A stretch of 64,000 bases of DNA from Marispirochaeta sp. (GCF_963668165.1 NZ_OY764212.1:868001-932000); one strand, 5' to 3'; counted from the stretch's first letter, positions 52,481 through 62,056 are shown. Notes: generated from the sequence alone by a model not told the origin. Numbers and translations: made by a program.

Positions 52481-54673
52481 ATGAATTGGAAATACCGAAT
52501 ATTTAGTATAATTATTGTTTTTTCTCTCTTTCCTGTTTTCTCTCAGGATCCGGATACCATTGACACAGACACAATCCCCCTCGACCGCCTCTCTTTCCGC
52601 AACCAGCCGATTACCGATATCCTCATGGTGCTGGCGGACATCGGGGAGGTTTCCATTATTCCCGACGAGACGGTCTCCGGCAGCGCCAGCTACCATTTCA
52701 GTACCCTGGATTTCGACACCGCCCTGCGGGTCTTTCTGGATACCTACAAGCTCTACGGCATCAGGCGGGACGGGGTTATCTACGTCTCCCGCATCGATGC
52801 CCGCTGGAACGAACAGGCAGGAACGGTCAGCCTCCACGGAGAGGATGTTGAACTGCGGCTGCTGCTGCGGGCCCTCTCGCGGGCCATGGGCAAAACGGTG
52901 CTTTTTGACGCCCTGCCCAATGAACGGCTTACAATCCACATCGACGACCTGTCTCCGGCCGCCGCACTGGAGGTCCTTACTGCCCGGCTTTCGGAGCATG
53001 AACTGGAAACAGAAGACGACTATTTCTATATCCGGCGTATAGCTTCAGGAGACCCCGCCTCCCGCCGCGGTCAGCTCCTTTCCCGCAATAACGAGGGGCT
53101 GTACAGCCTTGATCTGGAACGGGTGCGTTTTCGGGACCTTTTAAAGGATCTTTTCAGCGCCGAAGGAGAGGAGTACAGCCTGCTGATGAGGGGAGACGCG
53201 GTGCTGGAGGAGCTCCGCTTCGAGGACAAGGAGTTCAGCGAGCTGCTGCGTCTGGTACTGGAACAGGCCAACGGGGATTACAAGATCTCCGGCGGCATCT
53301 ATTATATCTTCGAGATCCAGCGGCGGGACGTCCTGAAAAAACTCAAAACCACCGTCTCCCTGCCCCTGGAACACCTTCCGGCCCAGTCGGTCTCCGCCCT
53401 CCTGCCCCCGGATCTGGCGGCAGCAAACCTTATGCGGGCGGACACCGAGTCCAATACCATTATCCTGCGGGGCAGTCCGGAGGAGATCGGCCCTCTGGAA
53501 AGCTTTATCCGTTCCCTGGACAAGCCCCTGGAGCATGTAAGCTACCGCCGCTTTGATCTGGGCTACGCGGATGTTACGGACGCCCTGAATCTGCTGCCCC
53601 CGCGGCTGTCCGCCCTGGGGCCCAAGGTTCTGCCCGGAACAAACTCCTTTATCGTGCCTGCGAGCGATGCACAGGCGGGGGAGTTCTCCGCGTACCTCGC
53701 CGCCCTGGATACCCCCCCGGGGCACTTCCCGGTGCAGCTTAAATACATTACCGCAGAAACCCTGCTTAAGTCCCTTCCTCCGGCGGCGGCAAAGGAAGAG
53801 ATCGTTGCCACCGTGGATCCGACCATGGTTTTTTACACGGGCCCGGAAAGCAGAAAAGAGGAGTTTCTCAGGCAGCTGGCCCTCGTTGACCGTCCGGTTC
53901 CCCAGATCCGCTACGATCTTCTGGTAGTCCAGTACCAGGAGGGACATGGACTCAACTGGAACACCAATTACGAGAACAAGGTGGCAAATGACGGCGACGA
54001 GACCACCTTTCTCGGTTCCATCGGTTCCCTGCTGAGCCTGAACTTCGATATCGTTTCCAACTTCGGCTACCTCTTTGCGGTGGACTTAAGTCTCTCCTTG
54101 AGCGAAACCAGGGCCAGCATAATGGCGGACACCACCTTGAACGGAATCTCCGGGGAAAACCTCAAGTTTCAGAATACCAATACCTACCGCTACCGGGATT
54201 ACGAAATCGATTCCGATACGGGGGAACTCAAATCCACCGGGGTCACCCGGGAACTGACCTCCGGTCTTATTATCAACCTGAACGGCTGGGTCTCCGGGGA
54301 CGGAATGATCACCATGGAGATCTCCGCCACCGTCAGCCGACAGGGTTCAGAGTCTTCCACGAACAATCCCCCGACCACCACGGAAAAAGTGGTCTCCACC
54401 CATGTGCGCAGTCCTTCCGGAAAACCCGTGGTCATCGGAGGCCTGATTCAGCAGGACCAGGACATATCCATCAGCAAGACCCCGATCCTGGGGGACATTC
54501 CCCTTCTGGGGCGCCTGTTTCAAAGCCGTACCGAGAGCACCGATACCACGGAGATGGTCATATACGTGGTGCCCCACGTGGAGTATCCGGAGAAAAAGAG
54601 GGTCAGCCGCATGGCCGAGGCCCGGCGTCTCTACAGCAAGTATTTCTCCGCTCCTGAAGGGTCTGCTCCGTGA
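52481..54673 (+). CDS. gspD: Type II secretion secretin GspD
   Basis: 730 residues with signal peptide (MNWKYRIFSIIIVFSLFPVFSQ). N-terminal part holds N0- and N1-N3-type domains: LSFRNQPITDILMVLADIGE, then VSLPLEHLPAQSVSALLP and FDLGYADVTDALNLLPPRLS. The C-terminal secretin domain shows VSGDGMITMEISATVSRQGS and GKPVVIGGLIQQDQDISISK, then PILGDIPLLGRLFQSRTEST. It forms the outer-membrane channel. Translation ends four bases into gspE. First gene of a T2SS operon; no C-terminal S-domain or lipobox. Confidence 0.9.
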   Translation: MNWKYRIFSIIIVFSLFPVFSQDPDTIDTDTIPLDRLSFRNQPITDILMVLADIGEVSIIPDETVSGSASYHFSTLDFDTALRVFLDTYKLYGIRRDGVIYVSRIDARWNEQAGTVSLHGEDVELRLLLRALSRAMGKTVLFDALPNERLTIHIDDLSPAAALEVLTARLSEHELETEDDYFYIRRIASGDPASRRGQLLSRNNEGLYSLDLERVRFRDLLKDLFSAEGEEYSLLMRGDAVLEELRFEDKEFSELLRLVLEQANGDYKISGGIYYIFEIQRRDVLKKLKTTVSLPLEHLPAQSVSALLPPDLAAANLMRADTESNTIILRGSPEEIGPLESFIRSLDKPLEHVSYRRFDLGYADVTDALNLLPPRLSALGPKVLPGTNSFIVPASDAQAGEFSAYLAALDTPPGHFPVQLKYITAETLLKSLPPAAAKEEIVATVDPTMVFYTGPESRKEEFLRQLALVDRPVPQIRYDLLVVQYQEGHGLNWNTNYENKVANDGDETTFLGSIGSLLSLNFDIVSNFGYLFAVDLSLSLSETRASIMADTTLNGISGENLKFQNTNTYRYRDYEIDSDTGELKSTGVTRELTSGLIINLNGWVSGDGMITMEISATVSRQGSESSTNNPPTTTEKVVSTHVRSPSGKPVVIGGLIQQDQDISISKTPILGDIPLLGRLFQSRTESTDTTEMVIYVVPHVEYPEKKRVSRMAEARRLYSKYFSAPEGSAP

Positions 54674-56160
54674 ACAGAACGGTCTCCCTCCTTGCCTACG
54701 CGCCCCTTCCCCGGGGAAAGAACCAGTACGGCCGGGAGTTCATCCGCGCCAACAGGGTCCTTAAACTGCAGGAAGACGAGAACCGTGTAATAGTCGGCGC
54801 GGTTGACTGTAAGAACCGCGAACTGCAGCGTATACTCACGGATTTCCACCGGAAGCCGCTTACCCTGGAACCGCTGGATTCAGCGGAATTTTCCGCCTAT
54901 CTTGGGCGCCTTATGGGCTCCGGCGACGATGAGTCCGCCGGCCCGGGCAGTTCAGGATACAAGGACAAACTCGACCTGGAAGCCCTGGCCTCCGACGCAC
55001 CGGTGATCAACCTGGTAAACAGCATCTGCATAGAGGCCATCCGGCGGCGGGCTTCGGATATACACCTGGAGGCCTTTGCGGAGAAAACTCTTGTCCGCTA
55101 CCGGATAGACGGCGTGCTCCGGGTGCATCAGACCCTGCAGGCGGAACGTTTTTCAGGTATTGCCTCCCGCATCAAGGTCATGGCGGGGCTTAACCTTATG
55201 GAGCGTCGTCGCCCCCAGGACGGCCGTCTGACGGTAAACATGGCGGGGAGCAATGTGGACATCCGGGTATCCTGTGTTCCTACCGCTGCCGGAGCCGGGG
55301 CGGAATCCATTGTCCTGAGGATCTTCAACGCCGATGATTCGGCCTTCAGCCTGACGGATCTGGGATTGCCGGAGGATTGTCTGGCCGGTATCGCCGAGCT
55401 GTTAAAAAACCCCCATGGCATGGTTCTGGTGACAGGCCCCACGGGAAGCGGCAAAACCACAAGCCTGAACGCCATGCTGCGCAGCATCAACAGCGAAGGA
55501 ATAAAGATCGTCACCATCGAGGACCCGGTGGAATACCTGATCGACGGTGTAGACCAGATCCAGACCGATGAGCGCATCGGCCTCGGTTTCAGCACCCTGC
55601 TGCGCCGGGTACTGCGGCAGGATCCCGATGTAATCCTGGTAGGAGAGATCCGGGATTCCGAGACCGCGGAGCTTGCGGTACGTGCGGCCCTCACAGGGCA
55701 TCTGGTCCTCTCGAGCCTGCATACCAACGACGCGGTTTCTGCGGTCAGCAGGCTCATCAACCTGGGAGTCGAACCCTACCTGATCGCGGCGGTATTGCGG
55801 GGGGTAATCGCCCAGCGTCTTACCCGCCGGCTCTGCCCCGCCTGCCGCAGGTCCCGTCCCATAAGCGATTTTTACACGGAGCTTTACCACAGAGCGGGAC
55901 TCACCAGGCCTGAAGAGGAGTTTTTCGCTTCCGGCTGCCCGGAGTGCGACAGCCAGGGATACCGCGGACGGATCGCCGCGGCGGAGTTCTTTATCCTGGA
56001 CCGGAAAGCCGCCGGAATAATCGCCTCCGCCGGCACATCCGCAGCCCTCGACCATCACCTGCGGGAGCAGGGAATGATCGGCCTTAAACAGCGGGGACTA
56101 ACGCTGGCGGCGGAAGGGGTGTCATCCTTCGATGAACTGCAGCGGGCGGGGGTACTCTGA
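54670..56160 (+). CDS. gspE: Type II secretion ATPase GspE
   Basis: 496 residues. Short N-terminal domain, then RRASDIHLEAFAEKTLVRYR. Walker A GPTGSGKTTSLNAM (about 256-263), Asp box TIEDPVEYLIDGVDQIQ, Walker B QDPDVILVGEIRDSETAELA and His box LTGHLVLSSLHTNDA. A four-Cys zinc site (CPAC and, ~40 residues on, CPEC), as in GspE/PilB. GTG start overlaps gspD. Cytoplasmic motor for pseudopilus assembly. Confidence 0.94.
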   Translation: MNRTVSLLAYAPLPRGKNQYGREFIRANRVLKLQEDENRVIVGAVDCKNRELQRILTDFHRKPLTLEPLDSAEFSAYLGRLMGSGDDESAGPGSSGYKDKLDLEALASDAPVINLVNSICIEAIRRRASDIHLEAFAEKTLVRYRIDGVLRVHQTLQAERFSGIASRIKVMAGLNLMERRRPQDGRLTVNMAGSNVDIRVSCVPTAAGAGAESIVLRIFNADDSAFSLTDLGLPEDCLAGIAELLKNPHGMVLVTGPTGSGKTTSLNAMLRSINSEGIKIVTIEDPVEYLIDGVDQIQTDERIGLGFSTLLRRVLRQDPDVILVGEIRDSETAELAVRAALTGHLVLSSLHTNDAVSAVSRLINLGVEPYLIAAVLRGVIAQRLTRRLCPACRRSRPISDFYTELYHRAGLTRPEEEFFASGCPECDSQGYRGRIAAAEFFILDRKAAGIIASAGTSAALDHHLREQGMIGLKQRGLTLAAEGVSSFDELQRAGVL

Positions 56161-56162
56161 TT

Positions 56163-57365
56163 ATGCCAGGCTTTCGTGTTCGTTACGCAGAGGGCTCAGG
56201 AGCACGCCGGGTCAAAATTGTCAGGGCGGATTCCCGCTATGATGCCGCGGCCTTGATTCCCCGGAACGGCTGTGTGCTTCTTACGGTGGAAGAGCTTGAT
56301 ACCGCGGCAGGCGGACATGGTACAGGCAGAACATCATCTCCGCCCGCGGGCTTTGTGCTGGAACTGACCCAGACTCTGGCCCTGCTCTACCGCTCGGGAC
56401 TGGATGTAAAAGAGGGACTTGAGATTGCCCGCACAATCTACACAAAGGGAAAAGCGGGGAGGACGGTGGAGGAACTTGCCGCCGGACTTGAACGGGGAGA
56501 CTCCTTTTCCGGGACCGCGGAATCCCTGAGTTTCCCCCGGATCTATTCCGGTCTCATCAAGGTAGGAGAAAAAGTCGGTTCCCTGGCCCAGGTACTCCCG
56601 GGTCTGGCGGATTATCTGCGAACCCGTAAAGAGCTTAAGGACAAGTTCGTTAACGCCCTGCTCTATCCGTCGATGGTGCTGGCGGCGGTGATAATTGGAA
56701 GCCTTTCGCTCCTGATTTTCGTCGCCCCGAAGATGGGAGAAATTCTGGCCGGTCTCGGCCAGAGGCCTGAACAGATGCTCCTGATCACCGGGCGCATGAG
56801 GTTATTCTCGGTTCTGTCGGGGACAATCGTCGGCGGGGGACTTTTAGCAGGCCTGACTGTACTGCTGCTCCGGAGGTTTTCCGGATCCTTCCGCCTTGCC
56901 TCGGACCGTGCTCTGCTGCGTCTGCCCATGGCCGGCCGGCTCGCGTCCCTGGGGGACACGGTCAACCTGGTCTTTGCCCTGGAGGTACTTACCTCCTCCG
57001 GGGTCAGTCTGGAGGATGCGCTGGAGCAGGCGGCGGATGTAACGGAGAACCGGGCGCTTGCCGCCGGTCTCAGGCAGGCCAGGGAGCTGATTCTCCGGGG
57101 AGAGGGTCCTTCCGCGGCCTTTGAATCGGCCGGGGTATTTCCCCCGCGTCTGGTACGCTGGCTCGCCCTGGGGGAGCGCACCGGACGGGTGGAGGAGGTC
57201 TTTACCGGCCTTAAAACATGGTACCAGGGAGAGTACGAAACCTTTCTTACCCGGGTCAGCAGTCTCGCCGAACCGCTGCTTATTATCCTGACCGGCGCCC
57301 TGCTTTTTACCGGGGTTGTTGTTTTTGTGCTTCCCCTGCTTTCGGGCTTCGGGGAGCTGTTCTGA
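56163..57365 (+). CDS. gspF: Type II secretion inner-membrane platform protein GspF
   Basis: 400 residues with two T2SSF repeats and three transmembrane helices. First repeat: LELTQTLALLYRSGLDVKEG, then IYSGLIKVGEKVGSLAQVLP; second: LVFALEVLTSSGVSLEDALE, then LVRWLALGERTGRVEEVFTG. The last helix ends FVLPLLSGFGELF. Starts three bases after gspE. The next ~190 bases hold a mobile-element-like insertion before gspG. Confidence 0.93.
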   Translation: MPGFRVRYAEGSGARRVKIVRADSRYDAAALIPRNGCVLLTVEELDTAAGGHGTGRTSSPPAGFVLELTQTLALLYRSGLDVKEGLEIARTIYTKGKAGRTVEELAAGLERGDSFSGTAESLSFPRIYSGLIKVGEKVGSLAQVLPGLADYLRTRKELKDKFVNALLYPSMVLAAVIIGSLSLLIFVAPKMGEILAGLGQRPEQMLLITGRMRLFSVLSGTIVGGGLLAGLTVLLLRRFSGSFRLASDRALLRLPMAGRLASLGDTVNLVFALEVLTSSGVSLEDALEQAADVTENRALAAGLRQARELILRGEGPSAAFESAGVFPPRLVRWLALGERTGRVEEVFTGLKTWYQGEYETFLTRVSSLAEPLLIILTGALLFTGVVVFVLPLLSGFGELF

Positions 57366-57367
57366 TA

Positions 57368-57518
57368 GGGCACCTCTCTAAAAACGTGGTATTTTTGCCA
57401 GAGTCAAGGAGGAAAGATTTTGTAGCGCCCGCAAACTCTTGTGGTAACAAGAGTTGAGGACCGCGGGAAATCTTGACGACGCAGGATATGGGAAAAAGAG
57501 TAGTTTTTCGAGGCGCCT
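57368..57518. mobile_element. MITE-like element between gspF and gspG
   Basis: About 151 bases with ~28-base imperfect inverted ends: GGGCACCTCTCTAAAAAC on the left and, as complement of the right end, AGGCGCCTCGAAAAACTA. The left end nearly equals the terminus of the IS5-type element at 18391 (GGGCACCTCTAAAAAC), so that transposase may move it. No coding capacity. Confidence 0.65.
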
Positions 57519-57559
57519 TGGTTTTATTTCTAACAGAGTTGAGAGTTGAGGGACCAGAG

Positions 57560-58051
57560 ATGATACGACGTTTACCGAAATCCGGCAAAGAAAAAGGCAA
57601 TGCAGGCAGAGCGAACAAGGCTAAGAGAAAAGGAGAAGAGGGATGGACCTTTATCGAGACCATTATCGTGCTGGCAATTGTATTAACCCTCTCCACTACC
57701 GTAGGCTTTATGGGATTCAGGTACATCGCCACGGCGAAGAAGGCAGCTGCCAGAAACCAGATCGAAGCCCTTAACCTGGCCCTGAACGCCTACCTTTTTG
57801 ACTGCGGCCGCTATCCTGCCCAGGACCAGGGGCTGAAGGCCCTTTTCACAAAACCTGCCTCCTCGCCGATACCGGATTCCTGGAACGGTCCCTACCTGGA
57901 AAAGCCGCTTGAAAATGACCCCTGGGGCAATCCCTACCAATACAAGGTACCGGGACCTGAAGGGCTCCCCTACGGCATTATCAGCTACGGGGCCGACGGC
58001 ACAGAAGGCGGTGAAGGCGAGGACGCGGATATCGCAAGCTGGAGTCATTGA
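57560..58051 (+). CDS. gspG: Major pseudopilin GspG
   Basis: 163 residues from ATG 57560; a longer frame back to 57473 runs through the MITE end and is rejected. Prepilin site RKGEEG/WTFIETIIVLAIVL (Gly at -1, Glu at +5; Trp at +1 is unusual). GspG features: ALNLALNAYLFDCGRYPAQD, GLKALFTKP and WGNPYQYKVPGPEG, and the calcium-loop-like end SYGADGTEGGEGEDADIASW. Leader of ~30 basic residues is longer than usual. Main pseudopilus subunit. Confidence 0.9.
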   Translation: MIRRLPKSGKEKGNAGRANKAKRKGEEGWTFIETIIVLAIVLTLSTTVGFMGFRYIATAKKAAARNQIEALNLALNAYLFDCGRYPAQDQGLKALFTKPASSPIPDSWNGPYLEKPLENDPWGNPYQYKVPGPEGLPYGIISYGADGTEGGEGEDADIASWSH

Positions 58052-58053
58052 CC

Positions 58054-58254
58054 ATGAAGCACAAGCACGACGATGGCTACGCCCTGCTGGATTCCCTGCT
58101 TGCCCTGGCCCTGCTTACCCTGCTCGCGCTTCCTTTAAGCACACTTCTGGTCACGGCCCTGCGGGATACCGCTTCAGGCAAGGAGGGTCTGTATACCCTT
58201 GTGTCCAGGCGCAACGAAATCTCCTGCCCTTCCTCCCGGGAGGCTTCCCGATGA
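58054..58254 (+). CDS. Minor pseudopilin, GspI/GspH-like (short)
   Basis: 66 residues: leader MKHKHDDG then YALLDSLLALALLTLLALPL, a prepilin helix with Asp in place of Glu at +5. The globular part is very short (ends SRRNEISCPSSREASR), so the gene is either a tiny GspI or is truncated. Overlaps the next gene (ATGA). Assigned by position between GspG and a GspJ-like protein. Confidence 0.65.
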   Translation: MKHKHDDGYALLDSLLALALLTLLALPLSTLLVTALRDTASGKEGLYTLVSRRNEISCPSSREASR

Positions 58255-58757
58255 GGAGCTCCCCCCGGCGCGGAGAGGAGGGTTTCAGCTATATGGAGAC
58301 CATCGCCGCCCTCTTTATAGCGGCAATCAGCGCTTCAGCCCTGGCTGTGCTGGTGCTTGGCCTTTTCCGCGCCCCTTTTACAATCCGCTCAAGCAGCAGG
58401 GAGAGTGCCTCCGTGGCGCTGCTGGACCGTGAACTCAGGCTCATGGCTGCCCGGATTCAGGGGCCCTGGTGGACCGAAGGTGCGGATATGCACCTGTTCC
58501 CTGAGTCCCTCACGGTTAACTGGCTCGATGGAGTCAGGGAAAATACCCTGCATCTCGAAATCGGCGAGGGAGAACTTCGTGTCAATTGCGGCGGCGAGGT
58601 CTCCCGGCTCAGCTTTCCCGCAGCCTGGACTCCCCGTTTTAACGGAGAAAACCAGGGAGCAGAAGGCGGCTTCCGCTTGCTGCTGGATACCGAAGGGAGA
58701 CTCCCGGAAATCTGCGCTGTCTTCGGCACACAATCCCTTATGGAGGATTCCCGGTGA
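58251..58757 (+). CDS. Minor pseudopilin, GspJ-like
   Basis: 168 residues. Prepilin leader RRGEEG/FSYMETIAALFIAA with Glu at +5, then SASALAVLVLGLF. The globular domain (LDRELRLMAARIQGPWW, then LHLEIGEGELRVNCGGEVSR) resembles GspJ/PulJ by order and pattern. Part of the pseudopilus tip. ATGA overlap with the preceding gene and GTGA overlap with gspK show tight coupling. Confidence 0.72.
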   Translation: MRSSPRRGEEGFSYMETIAALFIAAISASALAVLVLGLFRAPFTIRSSSRESASVALLDRELRLMAARIQGPWWTEGADMHLFPESLTVNWLDGVRENTLHLEIGEGELRVNCGGEVSRLSFPAAWTPRFNGENQGAEGGFRLLLDTEGRLPEICAVFGTQSLMEDSR

Positions 58758-59827
58758 GAAGCAGGCGACACGCCGACGAGGGCAGCATTACAGCCGCTGC
58801 CCTCGTGCTGCTGATTATCTCTACCGGGCTCACCCTGTCCGCGGCTTCCCTGGCCTGGGCACAGCGGCGGCAGCTTGCCTCTTTCAGGGCTTCCACCGAA
58901 AGAGCTGCCGACATGGCGGATATAGCCGATGCGGTCCAGGCATCCCTTGAGGAACTGGACCCCGGGGAACCGGACTGGTCCGGAAGTGCGGTCTATACCG
59001 ATATATCTGTCCTGGAGCGCGAGGGGAGCTGCACTATTACGCTGGAGGACATCTCCAGCCGCTTTGCCATTAACTCCCTTAACAAAAAGATGATAAGCGA
59101 AACAGAGGTCAGTTCCTTCCTGTTACCGGGCATGGGGGCCGGCGCCTTTCAGCAGGACAGGGAGGACGATGGTTTTGCGGTGGATATCCTGGCCCGCTTC
59201 GGTCACGTCTTCAAGGAGGAGTTCCTTGAGCGCTACGCAACATCCTGGGGATACTGGAACATCAACACCGCCGACGAGTTCAGCCTGACGAAAGTCTTTG
59301 CCGAGATAACCGGAAACGAAGCTGCGGCGGAAGAGTTTCACCAAAAGCTCCGGGAACGCCGCAGGACAGTCACCCTGGTCAGGCCCGAAGAGCTTGAAGA
59401 GTTTATCGGGGTGCACTGGTTCGACCGGGTTTTTCCCTGCATCAATGCCTTTCCTTCCATCAACATACATTTTGCTCCGGACTGGGTATTGAAACAGATT
59501 CTCTCGTACCCTGCCTTCCGGGTGACAGCCCCGGAAGCCGTTGCCGGGGAGCTCACCTCCCTGCGGGATTCCCGGGCCATACTGCAGGAGGAACTCCCTG
59601 ACATGATTCCGGTGCAGGAGAAGGATGAGGATGGAAACATCGTCCTCCCAAAAGAGCAGAATCGGCTTTTCGCGTATATGGGGACTATCACCTGGTTCTG
59701 GCGTATCAGCGTGAAAAAGGACCAAACCCTTTTGACACGGGTAATCGCCCGTGTTCCCGATAAGCGGGGCCCTGAGGGCGAACTCCATAGAGAGTACCGT
59801 AGCGTCAGCGAGGTGCTGCCATGGTAA
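58754..59827 (+). CDS. gspK: Minor pseudopilin GspK-like
   Basis: 357 residues, GTG start. Prepilin-like N terminus HADEGSITAAALVLLIISTG, without a Glu at +5, as typical for GspK. Large domain with ISSRFAINSLNKKMISETEV, then SWGYWNINTADEFSLTKVFA (GspK helix-hairpin-like part) and VRPEELEEFIGVHWFD. GspK caps the pseudopilus with I and J. Overlaps gspL by seven bases. Confidence 0.82.
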   Translation: MRSRRHADEGSITAAALVLLIISTGLTLSAASLAWAQRRQLASFRASTERAADMADIADAVQASLEELDPGEPDWSGSAVYTDISVLEREGSCTITLEDISSRFAINSLNKKMISETEVSSFLLPGMGAGAFQQDREDDGFAVDILARFGHVFKEEFLERYATSWGYWNINTADEFSLTKVFAEITGNEAAAEEFHQKLRERRRTVTLVRPEELEEFIGVHWFDRVFPCINAFPSINIHFAPDWVLKQILSYPAFRVTAPEAVAGELTSLRDSRAILQEELPDMIPVQEKDEDGNIVLPKEQNRLFAYMGTITWFWRISVKKDQTLLTRVIARVPDKRGPEGELHREYRSVSEVLPW

Positions 59828-60888
59828 GCTCAAGTCTGCCGAAACGTGCCGTTCTGCTCCCCCGCGGCCGCTACCACCTGGTGCTGTCGTCTTTTCCCGG
59901 TCTTAAACAATCAGAACGGCTCAGGGCCGTGGAGTTCCGGCTGCCCGAACTCTACCCCGGGTCCATGGAGGATATCCTATGGGAGAGCAGACTGCTGCCG
60001 GGCCCCTCGGGAGCAGTCCTCAGCGTTATTGCTCCGCGACGGAATATGAAGAAATCCGCGGAACCCATCCCGAGGGAATTATCTACATACCCCTCCTTCA
60101 CTGTATCGATCTGGGATACCCCCGCCGGGGGCAAACCCTGGAGCTGGAGTACGGCGGGGGCCTGAAGGACAGCCTTGTCCGGGATACAAACAACGGATAC
60201 CGCCTCTCTTCCCTGTCTGCAGAGCCTGAAGCAGCTGTAGAAACGGTAGAAAGGTACCCTTCGGATATCGATGGCAGCAGCTGGTGGATTAATTCTCCCC
60301 ATATTCCCGCCACACAGAAAAAAAAAGGGCAGGAATGCGTACCGCGGGGCCTTTGCCGCAGACCGGGGCAAGCGGTTATCCGGCGGTATCCGGGCCGTTC
60401 TCCTTGGCATGGCCATCCTCTCGGGGCTTGCGGTCTACGGGGAACGCCTCCTGAAAACACGGGAAGCCGAGTTCACCGCTCTGTCCCGCCTTACCAGGGA
60501 CGAGACCGAGCGCATCAATGCCACGGCCGCGCTCAAAGCGGAGATCGAAGAGCTGGAGACCCGCCTTAAAGAGGCAGAAACGGCAGCGCATATTGACCCG
60601 TGGCTGTTTCTGAACCGCCTTGCCCCCCTGATGCCCAGGGGGACTCGAATACGAAATCTCTCCACCCGGGGAGACTCTTTTGCCCTGGAACTCAGCAGCG
60701 GCGAAGCCCAGGAAAGCGCCCTGGGACTGGGAGACGCTCTTTCCCGGGAGTCCGGCTTTGCCGATATCATCTTCCAGGAGGTGCGCATCCTGCAGGAATC
60801 TCCTGATGGCCCTCATCTTTCCCGCTACCGGCTTACCGGCACCTTTTACTCCTCTTTCCAGCCTTTGCAGGCAAAGGAGGACTTGTGA
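59821..60888 (+). pseudogene. gspL: Type II secretion protein GspL-like, two frame changes
   Basis: Three frames tile one ~355-residue protein. (a) 59821 to about 60035: PKRAVLLPRGRYHLVLSSFP and EDILWESRLLPGPSGAVLSV. (b) to about 60325: SATEYEEIRGTHPEGIIYIP and GQTLELEYGGGLKDSLVRDT. (c) to 60888: AYRGAFAADRGKRLSGGIRA, a transmembrane helix (VLLGMAILSGLAVYG) and a ferredoxin-like periplasmic end. The second change lies on a run of nine A (60318-60326), a known slippage type; the first, near 60035, has no homopolymer. Cytoplasmic-ATPase-fold to membrane layout and position support GspL. Confidence 0.72.
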
Positions 60889-61444
60889 ACAACGGCAAAA
60901 AGCGCGCCTTTACCAGACGGGAAAAGCTGCTCTTCAAAATCTTTCTCCTGACCGCCGTACTTATCCTAATTGCCGCAGGTCTAATCCGTTTTTATCTGCG
61001 CTATACTGAGCTTACCGGCCGTATTGCAGCGCAAAGGGAACTTATTCACACGACGGCGCGCAGTACACATACAGCCTCACCCGCCGCCCTGCGTCAGAAA
61101 CGTGACGCTCTTGTCGCCCGCCTTGAATCTGTTACCGCCGATTCCTCCCCCGACGCATATTCCCTGGGCGAATCGGTGCTGAAGCTTTTACAGGACAACT
61201 CCGTAATGATCCGCCGTTACCGCCCCCTGACAGGACAGGCCGGAGATACACGGAAGGATGTCCCGGGCTTCTCCCTTGCAGGGAACGCCGCCGCCGAAGA
61301 TCTTCTCCGCTTTTTGCAGAAACTTTCCCAGGAGCATTCTGCTGGAATGTTACGAGCCTCATGATTACCGCAAGCAGCACACCGGGGCAGCTGGATATTG
61401 CCTTCGATATTGTGCAGGGCACAGAATCACCGGAGGAAATAAAA
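60885..61444 (+). pseudogene. gspM: Type II secretion protein GspM-like, frameshifted
   Basis: About 186 residues. Basic start (NNGKKRAFTRREKLLFKIFL), one transmembrane helix, coiled coil, then a ferredoxin-like domain (DAYSLGESVLKLLQDNSVMI). The frame breaks after QEHSA (about 61340); the next frame gives WNVTSLMITASSTPGQLDIA, then FDIVQGTESPEEIK and TGA at 61442-61444. A one-base indel is needed. Overlaps gspL and the next gene by four bases or fewer. Confidence 0.75.
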
Positions 61445-61925
61445 TGAAGTTTCGCCAAGCTGCTCTCTGGCTGATTATCGCAACAGTGTTTATTACGGCC
61501 GGATTCCTGCTGCCGCTGCCGGATTTCAGCCTTCCGGATATGCCGCCGCGCCGGATGACAGAGTAAAGCCGGCACCGGCGCTTCCATCACCAAGGCAGCC
61601 GCAGTTTAGCGCGGAAGATCTCTCACGCCTCTTTGAAGTCCGGCCCATTCCGGCCGTTGTCAAGGAACCAAAGCCACCCGCAGAACAGCCCCGCGAAGCG
61701 CCGTCACCGGAACCTGCTTCACCGCTTCCACCTCTTCCCCCCCTGCGCTACGTGGGAGAGGCGTTAATCCAGGGGCGTGCGGTCTACTACCTTATGGCGG
61801 GCCGACCGGAAAGACTCGTACGTCTCACAGAGGAATCAAAGGGAGAATACAGGCTGATCAGTACCACCGAAAATGAGCTGATACTGGAATACCGGGGAGC
61901 AAAGTGCCGGCTTCACCGGCCCTGA
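61444..61925 (+). pseudogene. gspC: GspC-like T2SS protein, frameshifted
   Basis: About 160 residues. N-terminal membrane helix (FRQAALWLIIATVFITAGFL), then a frame change near 61545 (LPDMPPRRM becomes YAAAPDDRVKPAPALP), a Pro/Glu-rich linker and a small beta domain: PLRYVGEALIQGRAVYYLMA, then RLTEESKGEYRLISTTENEL. This fits the HR (homology region) of GspC, which links inner-membrane platform and secretin. GspC usually leads the operon; here it closes it. Ends TGA 61923-61925. Confidence 0.62.
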
Positions 61926-61937
61926 ACAAATCTGTAC

Positions 61938-62056
61938 GGAGCCGAAGGACATAAGTCCGATGACGACCGTAAAAAAAGCGAAAGAACGGGTCCCCCGGGC
62001 TTTCGCGAGGCAGAGCGGAGCCGGAGGCAGAAGGCCGATGGCGACCGTAAAAAAAA
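61938..62056 (+). repeat. Two ~40-base direct repeats before the lipoprotein gene
   Basis: GGAGCCGAAGG...GATGACGACCGTAAAAAAA (61938-61977) and GGAGCCGGAGG...GATGGCGACCGTAAAAAAA (62017-62056) are ~80% alike. The second runs into the RBS of the lipoprotein. Each ends in A7 or more. No gene between. Confidence 0.6.

Noticed and set aside
57473..57559. Longer gspG start inside the MITE-like element
   Set aside because: It would add 29 residues coded by the insertion; ATG 57560 has GAGGGA upstream and gives a normal prepilin.
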